Shown piece after piece: positions 22,718 to 30,115 of a stretch of DNA of 38,755 nucleotides; positions within the stretch are counted from its first letter, which is position 1, and every line of letters begins with the position of its first letter. This stretch comes from an uncultured Blautia sp. (GTDB taxonomy: Bacteria > Bacillota > Clostridia > Lachnospirales > Lachnospiraceae): NCBI GenBank assembly GCA_937893675.1, contig CALBGI010000031.1:1-38755 (forward strand), written 5' to 3'. Below the pieces are notes generated by a model. It worked only from the letters and a program-made list of their open reading frames with translations. It was not told the DNA's origin and did no database searches. The position numbers were made by a program, and so were the translations under genes.

Positions 22718-23245
22718 ATGCAGATACATTTATCAGATATAACAGCCAGTGAAGGGAAATGTGTACAGTTTTCAGCAGAGCTTGAGATGGACACCGTCAC
22801 CTTTCAGTTGGGAAGCTTTCCGGTAGCTGCAAAAGAGCCGGTTGAGCTGACCGTTACGAATACAGGAGATAAGGTTCTGGAGCTGGAAGGCCATACAGGC
22901 GTGACAGTTATGGTTCCCTGTGACCGCTGTCTTACAGAGGTCCCTGTAGAAATTCCTTTGCAGATAAGAAGGAAACTGGATATGAAGCTCACGGATGAGG
23001 AGCGGGTGAATGATCTGGATGAGAGCAGCTATCTTACCGGCATGGATCTGGATGTGGACCGGCTGGTCTATCTTGAGGTAGTCATGAACTGGCCTTTGAA
23101 GGTTTTGTGCAAGGAAGACTGCAAAGGAATCTGTAGCCAGTGTGGGAAAAACCTCAATGAAGGTGCCTGCAGTTGTGACGAAGGCCCGAAAGACCCCCGC
23201 ATGGCAGCAATCAGTGATATATTTCGTAAATTTAAGGAGGTGTAA
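22718..23245 (+). CDS. yceD: YceD/DUF177 family protein
   Basis: This 175-residue protein belongs to the DUF177 family, almost always encoded just before ribosomal protein L32. The central VPCDRCLTEVPVEIPLQI block and a C-terminal cysteine cluster (CKEDCKGICSQCG, then CSC) are visible and may bind metal. Homologues in plants and bacteria have been linked to 23S rRNA accumulation, so a ribosome assembly role is likely but unproven here. The ATG at 22718 has a GGAG site upstream. rpmF begins 3 bp after its stop, so the two are translationally coupled. Confidence 0.9.
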   Translation: MQIHLSDITASEGKCVQFSAELEMDTVTFQLGSFPVAAKEPVELTVTNTGDKVLELEGHTGVTVMVPCDRCLTEVPVEIPLQIRRKLDMKLTDEERVNDLDESSYLTGMDLDVDRLVYLEVVMNWPLKVLCKEDCKGICSQCGKNLNEGACSCDEGPKDPRMAAISDIFRKFKEV

Positions 23246-23248
23246 CAT

Positions 23249-23431
23249 ATGTCCATCTGTCCAAAAAATAAAACTTCCAAAGCAAGACGCGACAAGAGAA
23301 GAGCGAACTGGAAAATGAGCGCTCCGAATCTGGTAAAATGCAGCAAATGCGGCGCACTTATGATGCCCCACAGAGTTTGCAAGGCATGCGGAAGCTACAA
23401 CAAAAAAGAAATCATCAAAGTGGAAGACTAA
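23249..23431 (+). CDS. rpmF: 50S ribosomal protein L32
   Basis: This 60-residue basic protein has the usual L32 start (MSICPKNKTSKARRDKRRAN) and a complete four-cysteine zinc ribbon (CSKCG then CKACG around PHRV). It is therefore the zinc-binding form, not a zinc-independent paralogue. It follows yceD by 3 bp with AAGGAGG upstream and ends before a strong terminator. Confidence 0.97.
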   Translation: MSICPKNKTSKARRDKRRANWKMSAPNLVKCSKCGALMMPHRVCKACGSYNKKEIIKVED

Positions 23432-23440
23432 GAACAACGC

Positions 23441-23485
23441 AAAATGGAGGAATTCCTTGAAAAGAGGAGTTCCTCCATTTTTTTT
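23441..23485 (+). terminator. Terminator of yceD-rpmF
   Basis: AAAATGGAGGAA (23441-23452) pairs perfectly with TTCCTCCATTTT (23470-23481), and the T run extends to 23485. It is one of the clearest terminators in the window. Confidence 0.92.
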
Positions 23486-23519
23486 GTGCCCGAATATATA
23501 TAAAATCCAAATATATATC

Positions 23520-23551
23520 TTGACAAAGTATATTATATTAAATATAATATA
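23520..23551 (+). promoter_or_regulatory. PadR operon promoter with overlapping palindromic operator
   Basis: TTGACA (23520-23525) and TATAAT (23543-23548) are 17 bp apart. A palindrome with perfect 11-bp arms around a central A spans 23529-23551 (inner arms ATATTATATT and AATATAATAT), covering the spacer and the -10 box. A looser dyad of ATATATAT arms lies at 23494-23501 and 23511-23518. The position fits autorepression by the PadR protein encoded at 23601, an inference from how this family usually works. Confidence 0.72.
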
Positions 23552-23600
23552 TAAAAATGAAACATATGAAACCGAATGCAGATAAGAAAGAAGGGGTGAT

Positions 23601-23924
23601 ATGATTTTTACATTGAATGCAGCCATGCTGGACTTTCTGGTTCTGTCGATTGTCCGCCGGGGCGATTCCTATGGCTATCAGATCAGCCAGATGCTGAAAC
23701 CTATTTCCAATGCCAAGGATTCCACCCTGTATCCGGTGCTGAAGCGGCTGACAGAGAGCGGGTGGGTGGAGGCGTACGACCAGCCCTACCAGGGAAGGAA
23801 CCGGCGATATTATCGGATCACGGATGGGGGCTGTGAGCATCAGGAGGAGCTTTGCCGGGAGTGGGCACGGTTTGCACGGGAAGTAGAAATTATTATAGAA
23901 GGAGGAGAGCAGAATGAGCAGTGA
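23601..23924 (+). CDS. PadR-family transcriptional regulator
   Basis: This 107-residue protein is a short PadR winged-helix repressor. The N-terminal block AMLDFLVLSIVRRGDSYGYQ and the wing region KDSTLYPVLKRLTESGWVEA followed by RRYYRITDGG are typical. Family members often repress their own operon and respond to small molecules or envelope stress. Its stop overlaps the start of the DUF1700 gene by 11 bp. The palindrome over the promoter about 50 bp upstream is the probable binding site. The ligand is unknown. Confidence 0.93.
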   Translation: MIFTLNAAMLDFLVLSIVRRGDSYGYQISQMLKPISNAKDSTLYPVLKRLTESGWVEAYDQPYQGRNRRYYRITDGGCEHQEELCREWARFAREVEIIIEGGEQNEQ

Positions 23925-24540
23925 AAAAATCAGCAGCAGAGAACAGTACATGAATGAGCTGCGGCATGAACTCCGCAGGCTGCCGAAGGAAGATTTTGAC
24001 GCGGCCTGCGCATATTTTGAGGAATATTTTGATGAGGCAGGAGAAAAGAATGAAATCCAGGCGATGGAGGATCTGGGAAGCCCCAGGCAGGCTGCCAGAG
24101 AACTGATCGTGAGTCTTGCCGTAAAGAATAGCCGGGAGCCGTCGAAAACAGATGTCAAAAAAGGCTTTTCCTCCGTTTGGGTGGGGATTCTGGCAGTGTT
24201 TGCGGCGCCCATTGCCCTGCCCTTGGCTTTTGCGGCCGTTCTGGTCGTGGCAAGTCTTGGGCTTGCCCTTTTCCTGGTGCTGCTTTCCGTGGGCCTTTGC
24301 GGGGCGGCAGCGGTGCTTTGCGGAATTCTTTCGGTTGTTTCGGGAGGGATTTATCTTTTTCAGTCACCGGGGGACGCGCTTTCCAACATAGGAATGGGGC
24401 TTATGTGTCTGGGCGCGGGTGTGGTGCTGCTCCCGGCGGTCTACGATCTGAGCCGGAAGGTGCTGAAAGGTCTTATCGGTCTTTTTGGCAAAATGGTGAA
24501 AAAATTTGCAAAGGGAGGTAAGAGCCATGAAGAGAAGTAA
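23914..24540 (+). CDS. DUF1700 (HAAS domain) membrane protein
   Basis: This 208-residue protein has an N-terminal helical HAAS/DUF1700 domain (about 5-70, YMNELRHELRRLPKEDFDAA and QAMEDLGSPRQAARELI) followed by three or four membrane segments between about 85 and 185. HAAS domains are thought to sense or signal in connection with PadR-type regulators. The start GTG/ATG region overlaps the PadR gene, and the ATG at 23914 follows GGAGGAGAG. Its 3' end overlaps the next gene by 14 bp. The set of PadR, DUF1700 and DUF4097 proteins probably forms one regulatory and membrane unit. Confidence 0.88.
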   Translation: MSSEKISSREQYMNELRHELRRLPKEDFDAACAYFEEYFDEAGEKNEIQAMEDLGSPRQAARELIVSLAVKNSREPSKTDVKKGFSSVWVGILAVFAAPIALPLAFAAVLVVASLGLALFLVLLSVGLCGAAAVLCGILSVVSGGIYLFQSPGDALSNIGMGLMCLGAGVVLLPAVYDLSRKVLKGLIGLFGKMVKKFAKGGKSHEEK

Positions 24541-25339
24541 GATATATTGCGCGGGCGCAGGTTTGATCCTTGCGGGAGCCGCCGCTCTGGGAGCAGGTAT
24601 GTTTGTGTTGGGCGGACGTCCGGGATTTTACATTGACATCACCGGAATCCACCTGGATGGGGCGGAGGGGGATGGATTTACCCTGAAAAAGAGCACGTTG
24701 GATGCATTTGCCTCCGCAAAAATCACGCTGGATTACTGTGATCTTCGTATCATTCCATCGGATGAGTTTGCAATCGAGGGCCGGCTGGCCGGCAGAAGGG
24801 GCAAGCCGGAGATCCAGGTGAAGGACGGAGAACTGCTTTTGAAGGAGAAGGCGGGAAAGGGTGTGGGAGCGCATTTTATGTCCTTTGGTTTTTCAGATCT
24901 TGAGGAAAGTTATCTCAATCTCTATGTGCCGGAGGAGGCCGTCCTTGCAGGCGTGGATATTGACAGCGATGCCGGGGACGTCCACGCAGAGAGCCTGGAG
25001 GCAGAAAGCCTGCATATCCGCGCCGCTTACGGGGATGTGGAACTTCAGGAGGTAAAAGCAGACAGTCTGGAAGTGTACCTGGAGGCCGGAGATCTGGAAG
25101 CGGAGGATCTTCTGGTTACAAGAATGGACGCCCGGAATGCGTATGGGGATGTGGAGCTGTCGCTTCTGGAAGCGGCCGATGAATACAGCATGGATCTGAA
25201 GAACGAGTACGGCTCGATCGAGGCACCCGGAGGAGGCGAGCTTTTTGAGGAAGACGGCCGGAGTGTATACCAGGTAAAAAGAAGCGGAGACAGGAGCATT
25301 CAGGTGTTCTGTGAGGCGGGGAATATTGCCATTCGCTGA
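24527..25339 (+). CDS. DUF4097-family membrane-anchored beta-repeat protein
   Basis: The protein has 270 residues from the ATG at 24527, which follows AAGGGAGG; an in-frame TTG at 24506 overlaps that site and is rejected. An N-terminal membrane anchor covers about residues 5-28 (IYCAGAGLILAGAAALGAGM). The rest is predicted outside and rich in short beta-repeats, such as AAYGDVEL and NAYGDVEL and the DLEAED type, which suggests a DUF4097/DUF2807-like beta-helix. Family members are called putative adhesins, but a function is not proven. It ends the PadR operon, with no clear terminator before the MATE gene promoter. Confidence 0.82.
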   Translation: MKRSKIYCAGAGLILAGAAALGAGMFVLGGRPGFYIDITGIHLDGAEGDGFTLKKSTLDAFASAKITLDYCDLRIIPSDEFAIEGRLAGRRGKPEIQVKDGELLLKEKAGKGVGAHFMSFGFSDLEESYLNLYVPEEAVLAGVDIDSDAGDVHAESLEAESLHIRAAYGDVELQEVKADSLEVYLEAGDLEAEDLLVTRMDARNAYGDVELSLLEAADEYSMDLKNEYGSIEAPGGGELFEEDGRSVYQVKRSGDRSIQVFCEAGNIAIR

Positions 25340-25368
25340 TTGATTTTGACAAAAATTTCTGATATAAT
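25340..25368 (+). promoter_or_regulatory. Promoter of the MATE exporter gene
   Basis: TATAAT (25363-25368) has TTGATT (25340-25345) 17 bp upstream. A perfect TTGACA at 25346-25351 is only 11 bp from the -10 box, too close to be its partner. Confidence 0.65.
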
Positions 25369-25371
25369 ACA

Positions 25372-25399
25372 AGTGGCGCCTGTGTAAGCGGGCGCCACT
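25372..25399 (+). promoter_or_regulatory. Perfect 9-bp hairpin at the start of the MATE leader
   Basis: AGTGGCGCC (25372-25380) and GGCGCCACT (25391-25399) are exact inverted repeats around a 10-nt loop. The element begins at about the predicted transcription start and is not followed by T residues. It could stabilise the 5' end of the message, or be a DNA operator for a dimeric regulator. Confidence 0.6.
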
Positions 25400-25429
25400 G
25401 TTACGTTAAAGATTACAGCAGGAGGCAGT

Positions 25430-26788
25430 ATGAACGAGAAGAATCAGATCACAGAGGGGGTTATCTGGAAACAGCTTTTGATTTTTTTCTTTCCCATTGT
25501 TTTCGGAACCTTTTTTCAGCAAATATATAATACCGCGGACACCATTGTGGTTGGTCGTTTTGTGGGCAAGGAGGCGCTGGCTGCCGTCGGCGGTTCTGTC
25601 ACGCAGATCGTCAACCTGATCGTGGGATTTTTTGTAGGACTTTCCTCCGGAGCAGCTGTGGTGATCTCTCAGTTTTACGGGGCAAAGGACGAAAAAAATC
25701 TCAAGAAAAGTCTGCATACGGCGTACGGCTTTTCTGTGATCGCGGGCATGATCATCGGCGTTCTCGGCATTGTCATTTCCGGCCCGCTTTTGAAGGTCAT
25801 GCAGACGCCTGGGGAGATCGTGGAGCAGTCCAAGATCTATCTTTACATTTATTTTGCAGGCATGGTCTTCAATCTGATCTACAACATGGGATCCAGTATC
25901 CTGCGCGCAGTGGGGGATTCCAAACGGCCGCTGTATGTGCTTATCATCACCTGTGTCCTGAACATCATCCTGGATATTGTGCTGGTAGTGTTTTTTCATA
26001 TGGGCATTGCGGGCGCTGCCATTGCCACTGTTTTTTCCCAGGCAGTGAGTGCGGTGATCGTTACCTGGATGCTCATGAAAACAGGAGAAATTTACCGGCT
26101 GCATCTGCGGCAGATGAACTGCGCGCCCGGTCCCCTTGGGATGATGCTTCGCATCGGTGTGCCTGCCGGTATGGAGTCGGTGATGTACAATATTTCCAAT
26201 CTGGTGATCCAGGTATTTGTCAACCGTCTGGGGACGGATACCGTGGCGGCCTGGGGAACCTTTGCAAAGATCGATGCGGTGTTCTGGATGGTGATCAACG
26301 CTTTCGGCATTGCGATCACCACCTTTGTGGGACAGAATTACGGCGCAGGAAAAAAAGACCGTATGCGAAAGAGTGTGCGCGTCTGTATGCTCATGTCCTT
26401 TGGAAGCGCCATCGTTTTAAGTGTATTTCTCATTGTTTTTGCAGAGCCGCTGTACCGGCTTTTTACCACAGACACGAATGTCATAGCCATTGGCACGGAG
26501 ATGATGTACTTTCTGGCACCTTCCTACAGCCTGTATGTGATCATCGGGATTCTTTCCGGAGCGTTGAGAGGCGCGGGAAAGGTTTTGATCCCCATGCTTC
26601 TCACCTGCGGCGGAGTCTGTGCACTGCGCATGATCTGGGTGTTTGCCGTACTGCCGGCGTATCCGGGAATGGAGACAATCATGCTCAGCTACCCGGTATC
26701 CTGGGGGATTACGGCAGTGCTGTTTATTCTTTATTATTTTAAGCGTTTCCCAGAAGCGGAAAGCACAAAAAACAGGAGTGTATCATGA
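25430..26788 (+). CDS. MATE-family multidrug/sodium antiporter
   Basis: This 452-residue inner-membrane exporter has about twelve hydrophobic segments in two related halves. The first half starts WKQLLIFFFPIVFGTFFQQI and has TADTIVVGRFVGKEALAAVGG; the second begins near GMMLRIGVPAGMESVMYNIS. MATE proteins push cationic drugs or metabolites out in exchange for sodium or protons. The ATG at 25430 has AGGAGG upstream. The gene overlaps the following ABC-F gene by 4 bp (ATGA), so the two are translated together. This pairing might reflect antibiotic tolerance but could equally be positional. The substrate is unknown. Confidence 0.94.
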   Translation: MNEKNQITEGVIWKQLLIFFFPIVFGTFFQQIYNTADTIVVGRFVGKEALAAVGGSVTQIVNLIVGFFVGLSSGAAVVISQFYGAKDEKNLKKSLHTAYGFSVIAGMIIGVLGIVISGPLLKVMQTPGEIVEQSKIYLYIYFAGMVFNLIYNMGSSILRAVGDSKRPLYVLIITCVLNIILDIVLVVFFHMGIAGAAIATVFSQAVSAVIVTWMLMKTGEIYRLHLRQMNCAPGPLGMMLRIGVPAGMESVMYNISNLVIQVFVNRLGTDTVAAWGTFAKIDAVFWMVINAFGIAITTFVGQNYGAGKKDRMRKSVRVCMLMSFGSAIVLSVFLIVFAEPLYRLFTTDTNVIAIGTEMMYFLAPSYSLYVIIGILSGALRGAGKVLIPMLLTCGGVCALRMIWVFAVLPAYPGMETIMLSYPVSWGITAVLFILYYFKRFPEAESTKNRSVS

Positions 26789-28587
26789 ATATTTTAAATA
26801 TAGAGCACATCAGCAAAACCTATGGCGACAAAATCATTTTTGACGATATTTCCCTGGGGGTGCATCAAGGAGAAAAAATCGGTATTATCGGTATTAACGG
26901 AACCGGAAAGTCTACGCTTCTCAAAATGATCGCGGGGATTTCTTCGCCGGACAGCGGACAGATCATCACGCAGAACAATCTTCGGATGTCCTATCTTCCT
27001 CAGAATCCCCAATTTCCGGAGGACGCGGTGGTTCTCGACTATGTGGCGGAGGGAAAGTGGCAGCAGGACTGGAGCACGCAGAGCGAGGCGAGAAGCGTCC
27101 TGAACCGCCTGGGTATCACGGAGCATGAGGAGAAAACAGAGCATCTTTCCGGCGGACAGCGGAAGAAGGTGGCTCTGGCGCGGCTTCTGGTGAATCCGGC
27201 GGATGTCCTCATCCTGGATGAGCCCACCAACCACCTGGACAATGACATGATCGCCTGGCTGGAGGAATTTCTCATTTCCTATAAAGGCGTGGTGCTGATG
27301 GTGACCCATGACCGGTATTTTCTGGATCGTGTGAGCAACCGGATCCTGGAGCTGAGTCACGGAAAGCTTTACAGCTACCAGTCCAACTACTCCGAATTTC
27401 TCAGCCTGAAGAGCCAGCGGGAGGAGATGGAAGAAGCATCAGAACGGAAGCGCCAGAGCGTGCTGCGCATGGAGCTGGAGTGGGCAAAGCGGGGCTGCCG
27501 TGCCCGCACCACCAAGCAGCGGGCCAGACTGGAGCGCCTGGAAGCCCTGAAAAACGGCTCGGCGCCTGTGCGTGACGGGACAGTGGAGCTTGGCTCCGTA
27601 GAGACGCGCATGGGCAAAAAGACCATAGAGCTTCACCATGTGAGCAAAAGCTACGGGGAAAAATGTCTGGTAAAAGATTTTGATTATATTGTGCTGAAAA
27701 ATCAGCGTCTGGGAATCATCGGCCCCAATGGGTGCGGAAAATCCACCCTTTTGAAGATAATCGGCGGAATTCTTGAACCGGATTCCGGGGAGATTGCATG
27801 GGGTGAGACCATACGCATGGGATATTTTGCCCAGGAAGTGCCGGATATGGAGGACAGCCGCCGGGTGATCGATTATATCCGGGATGTGGCGGAGTACATT
27901 CCCACCCGGGACGGAAAGATCAGTGCGGCTATGATGCTGGAGCGTTTCCTTTTTGACTCTTCCATGCAGTACACACCGATCGCCAAGCTTTCCGGAGGGG
28001 AGAAGCGAAGACTTTATCTGTGCCGGGTGCTTATGGAGGCGCCCAATGTCCTTTTGCTGGACGAGCCCAGCAACGATCTGGATATCCCTACCCTCACTAT
28101 TTTGGAGGATTATCTGGATTCCTTTGCCGGGATTGTGATCGCGGTCTCCCATGACCGGTATTTTCTTGACAATATGGCGGAGCGGATTTTTGCCTTTGAG
28201 GGAGAGGGACGTCTGGTACAGTATGAGGGCGGCTACACAGACTATGCGCAGCGCAGGGCCGCAGAGGAAAAAGCGGCGGTGCAGGCTGCTGCAAAACAGG
28301 AGGATCTGCCGAAAGAAAAGACGCAGCGCACCCGCGGGCCGCAAAAACTCAAATTTACGTACAAGGAACAAAAGGAATTTGAAACCATAGATGAAGAGAT
28401 AGAGGTTCTGGAGAAACAGATAGAAACGTTGGAAGCGGATATGCAGGCGAACGCCACCAATTCTTTTCGCCTGCGGGAGATCATGGAAGAAAAGGAAGCG
28501 GCAGAGCAGGCGCTGGAACAGAAAATGGAGCGCTGGGTGTATTTGAACGATTTGTCAGAGCGCATTGCCGCTCAGGATGCCAGATAA
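26785..28587 (+). CDS. ABC-F family ATPase (Uup-type)
   Basis: This 600-residue soluble protein has two ABC ATPase domains and no membrane segment. Walker A motifs are GINGTGKST (36-44) and GPNGCGKST (about 313-321); both halves carry LSGGQ/LSGGE signatures and LDEPTNHLD or LDEPSNDLD Walker B/D-loop motifs. The interdomain arm (about 195-260) is rich in Glu and Arg, and residues about 525-600 form a coiled coil like the Uup C-terminal domain. ABC-F proteins act on the ribosome, as translation factors or in antibiotic protection. Features do not allow a firm choice, though the short arm argues for a housekeeping type. It overlaps the MATE gene by 4 bp. Confidence 0.92.
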   Translation: MNILNIEHISKTYGDKIIFDDISLGVHQGEKIGIIGINGTGKSTLLKMIAGISSPDSGQIITQNNLRMSYLPQNPQFPEDAVVLDYVAEGKWQQDWSTQSEARSVLNRLGITEHEEKTEHLSGGQRKKVALARLLVNPADVLILDEPTNHLDNDMIAWLEEFLISYKGVVLMVTHDRYFLDRVSNRILELSHGKLYSYQSNYSEFLSLKSQREEMEEASERKRQSVLRMELEWAKRGCRARTTKQRARLERLEALKNGSAPVRDGTVELGSVETRMGKKTIELHHVSKSYGEKCLVKDFDYIVLKNQRLGIIGPNGCGKSTLLKIIGGILEPDSGEIAWGETIRMGYFAQEVPDMEDSRRVIDYIRDVAEYIPTRDGKISAAMMLERFLFDSSMQYTPIAKLSGGEKRRLYLCRVLMEAPNVLLLDEPSNDLDIPTLTILEDYLDSFAGIVIAVSHDRYFLDNMAERIFAFEGEGRLVQYEGGYTDYAQRRAAEEKAAVQAAAKQEDLPKEKTQRTRGPQKLKFTYKEQKEFETIDEEIEVLEKQIETLEADMQANATNSFRLREIMEEKEAAEQALEQKMERWVYLNDLSERIAAQDAR

Positions 28588-28605
28588 AAAAGGAAGTGGT
28601 AAGCC

Positions 28606-29586
28606 ATGCAGGACAGCCATGGAAGAACAATTGATTACATCAGAATATCAGTGACAGACCAGTGCAATCTGCGCTGCGTGTACTGCATGCCCTGCGAGAA
28701 CACCGGATTGTCTGCCTGTCAGCTTACGATAGCGGAGCTGGAAACGCTTTGCGGCTGTTTTGCGGAACTTGGTATACAGAATATCAAGATTACCGGCGGG
28801 GAGCCGCTGATGCGCAGGGATGTGGCGGAGATCATTTTCCGTATCAAAAAAATTCCCGGTATCCGAAGCGTTACGCTCACCACCAACGGCGTGCTGCTGG
28901 CGGAAAAGATAAAAAAGCTCAGAGAAGCGGGACTGGATGCGGTGAACATCAGCATGGATTCCCTGAGTGAGACGGAATACGAAGAGATCAGCCAGCGAAA
29001 TATGCTTGGAAAAACGCTGGAAGGCCTTGAGGCCGCTCTTGCCTGCCCGGGTCTTTCCGTAAAAATCAACTGCGTGCCCATCAAAGGCATGAATGACAGC
29101 CAAATCGTTCCCATAGCGGCGCTTGCCAGGGACAGGAACCTGCATGTGCGTTTTATAGAGATGATGCCCATTGGTTATGGGAAAAATTTTGCCTTTCAGG
29201 GGGAAGAAGAAATCAAACGTCGCCTGGAAAAAGAACTGGGAATCCATCTGGTTCCTTATGAGGGGAGATTGGGCCACGGCCCCAGCCATTATTACACCGC
29301 AAAAGGGTTTCAGGGAAAGATCGGCTTTATCAGTGCAGTTACCCATAAGTTCTGCGATGACTGCAACCGGGTGCGCCTTACCAGTGACGGCTTCCTGAAA
29401 ACCTGTCTGCAGTACAACATTGGATGCGACTTAAAGGCGCTTCTGGAAAAAAAGGCTCCGAGAGAACAGCTGCTCACGGCTATTAGGGAGAGTATTTACA
29501 ATAAACCCCTGTGCCATCATTTTGAGCAGCCGGAGAAAGACCGGCAGACAGAAGAACAGCGGGGAATGTCGCAGATAGGAGGATGA
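28606..29586 (+). CDS. moaA: GTP 3',8-cyclase (molybdenum cofactor synthesis)
   Basis: This 326-residue radical SAM enzyme starts molybdopterin synthesis by rearranging GTP. The N-terminal cluster motif is C20-x3-C24-x2-C27 (DQCNLRCVYC). TGGEPLMR follows for SAM binding, and the C-terminal cluster cysteines are in KFCDDCNRVRL and KTCLQ. The protein ends in the catalytically important Gly-Gly (QIGG). No other moa, moe or mob genes are in the window, so the pathway partners must be elsewhere. It starts 18 bp after the ABC-F gene, with AAGGAAG upstream, and is followed by a Nudix gene after 3 bp. Confidence 0.95.
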   Translation: MQDSHGRTIDYIRISVTDQCNLRCVYCMPCENTGLSACQLTIAELETLCGCFAELGIQNIKITGGEPLMRRDVAEIIFRIKKIPGIRSVTLTTNGVLLAEKIKKLREAGLDAVNISMDSLSETEYEEISQRNMLGKTLEGLEAALACPGLSVKINCVPIKGMNDSQIVPIAALARDRNLHVRFIEMMPIGYGKNFAFQGEEEIKRRLEKELGIHLVPYEGRLGHGPSHYYTAKGFQGKIGFISAVTHKFCDDCNRVRLTSDGFLKTCLQYNIGCDLKALLEKKAPREQLLTAIRESIYNKPLCHHFEQPEKDRQTEEQRGMSQIGG

Positions 29587-29589
29587 AAT

Positions 29590-30090
29590 ATGAGAAGCCC
29601 CATGACAACGCTTTGTTACGTGGAAAAGGATGACGCATATCTGATGCTTCACCGGATTTCCAAAAAGAATGATGTGAACAAGGACAAATGGATCGGGATC
29701 GGCGGACATTTTGAAGAAGGAGAAAGTCCGGAGGAATGTCTCCTCAGGGAAGCTTATGAGGAAACCGGTCTGACGCTCACGGATTACCGGTTCCGCGGGA
29801 TCGTGACCTTTACGCAGGAAAATTACGGAACAGAATACATGTGCCTTTATACGGCACAGGGATTTACCGGGACCCTCAGGGAATGCGACGAGGGAGAGCT
29901 TGCCTGGGTTCCCAAGAAGGATTTGCCAAAGCTCAGGCTTTGGGCGGGAGATCTCATCTTCCTGAAACTTTTGCGGGACGAGGCTCCCTTCTTTTCCCTG
30001 AAGCTCACGTATCAGGGGGATGCGCTTGTAGAGGCCGTTCTCAATGGAAAGGTGATTTCTATTGACTTTTCATGCGCGGATTTAGTATGA
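29590..30090 (+). CDS. Nudix hydrolase, 8-oxo-dGTP diphosphatase-like
   Basis: This 166-residue protein carries a complete Nudix box from Gly39 to Leu61 (GHFEEG, then REAYEETGL) with all the metal-binding Glu residues. The N-terminal part MTTLCYVEKDDAYLMLHR and the WIGIGG approach resemble MutT/NUDT1-like 8-oxo-dGTP diphosphatases, which clean oxidised nucleotides from the pool. The substrate is not certain. The ATG at 29590 follows GGAGGATGA, overlapping the end of moaA, and plsX follows after 25 bp. Confidence 0.9.
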   Translation: MRSPMTTLCYVEKDDAYLMLHRISKKNDVNKDKWIGIGGHFEEGESPEECLLREAYEETGLTLTDYRFRGIVTFTQENYGTEYMCLYTAQGFTGTLRECDEGELAWVPKKDLPKLRLWAGDLIFLKLLRDEAPFFSLKLTYQGDALVEAVLNGKVISIDFSCADLV

Positions 30091-30115
30091 TTACAGTGGC
30101 AAAGGAGGAGATCAT

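Noticed and set aside
22772..23626. A 284-codon minus-strand open frame opposite yceD-rpmF
   Set aside because: It spans two clear plus-strand genes and a strong terminator and promoter, and its protein has no recognisable features.
25346..25351. Perfect TTGACA before the MATE gene as a -35 box
   Set aside because: Only 11 bp separate it from TATAAT, too short for the vegetative polymerase; TTGATT at 25340-25345 is correctly spaced.
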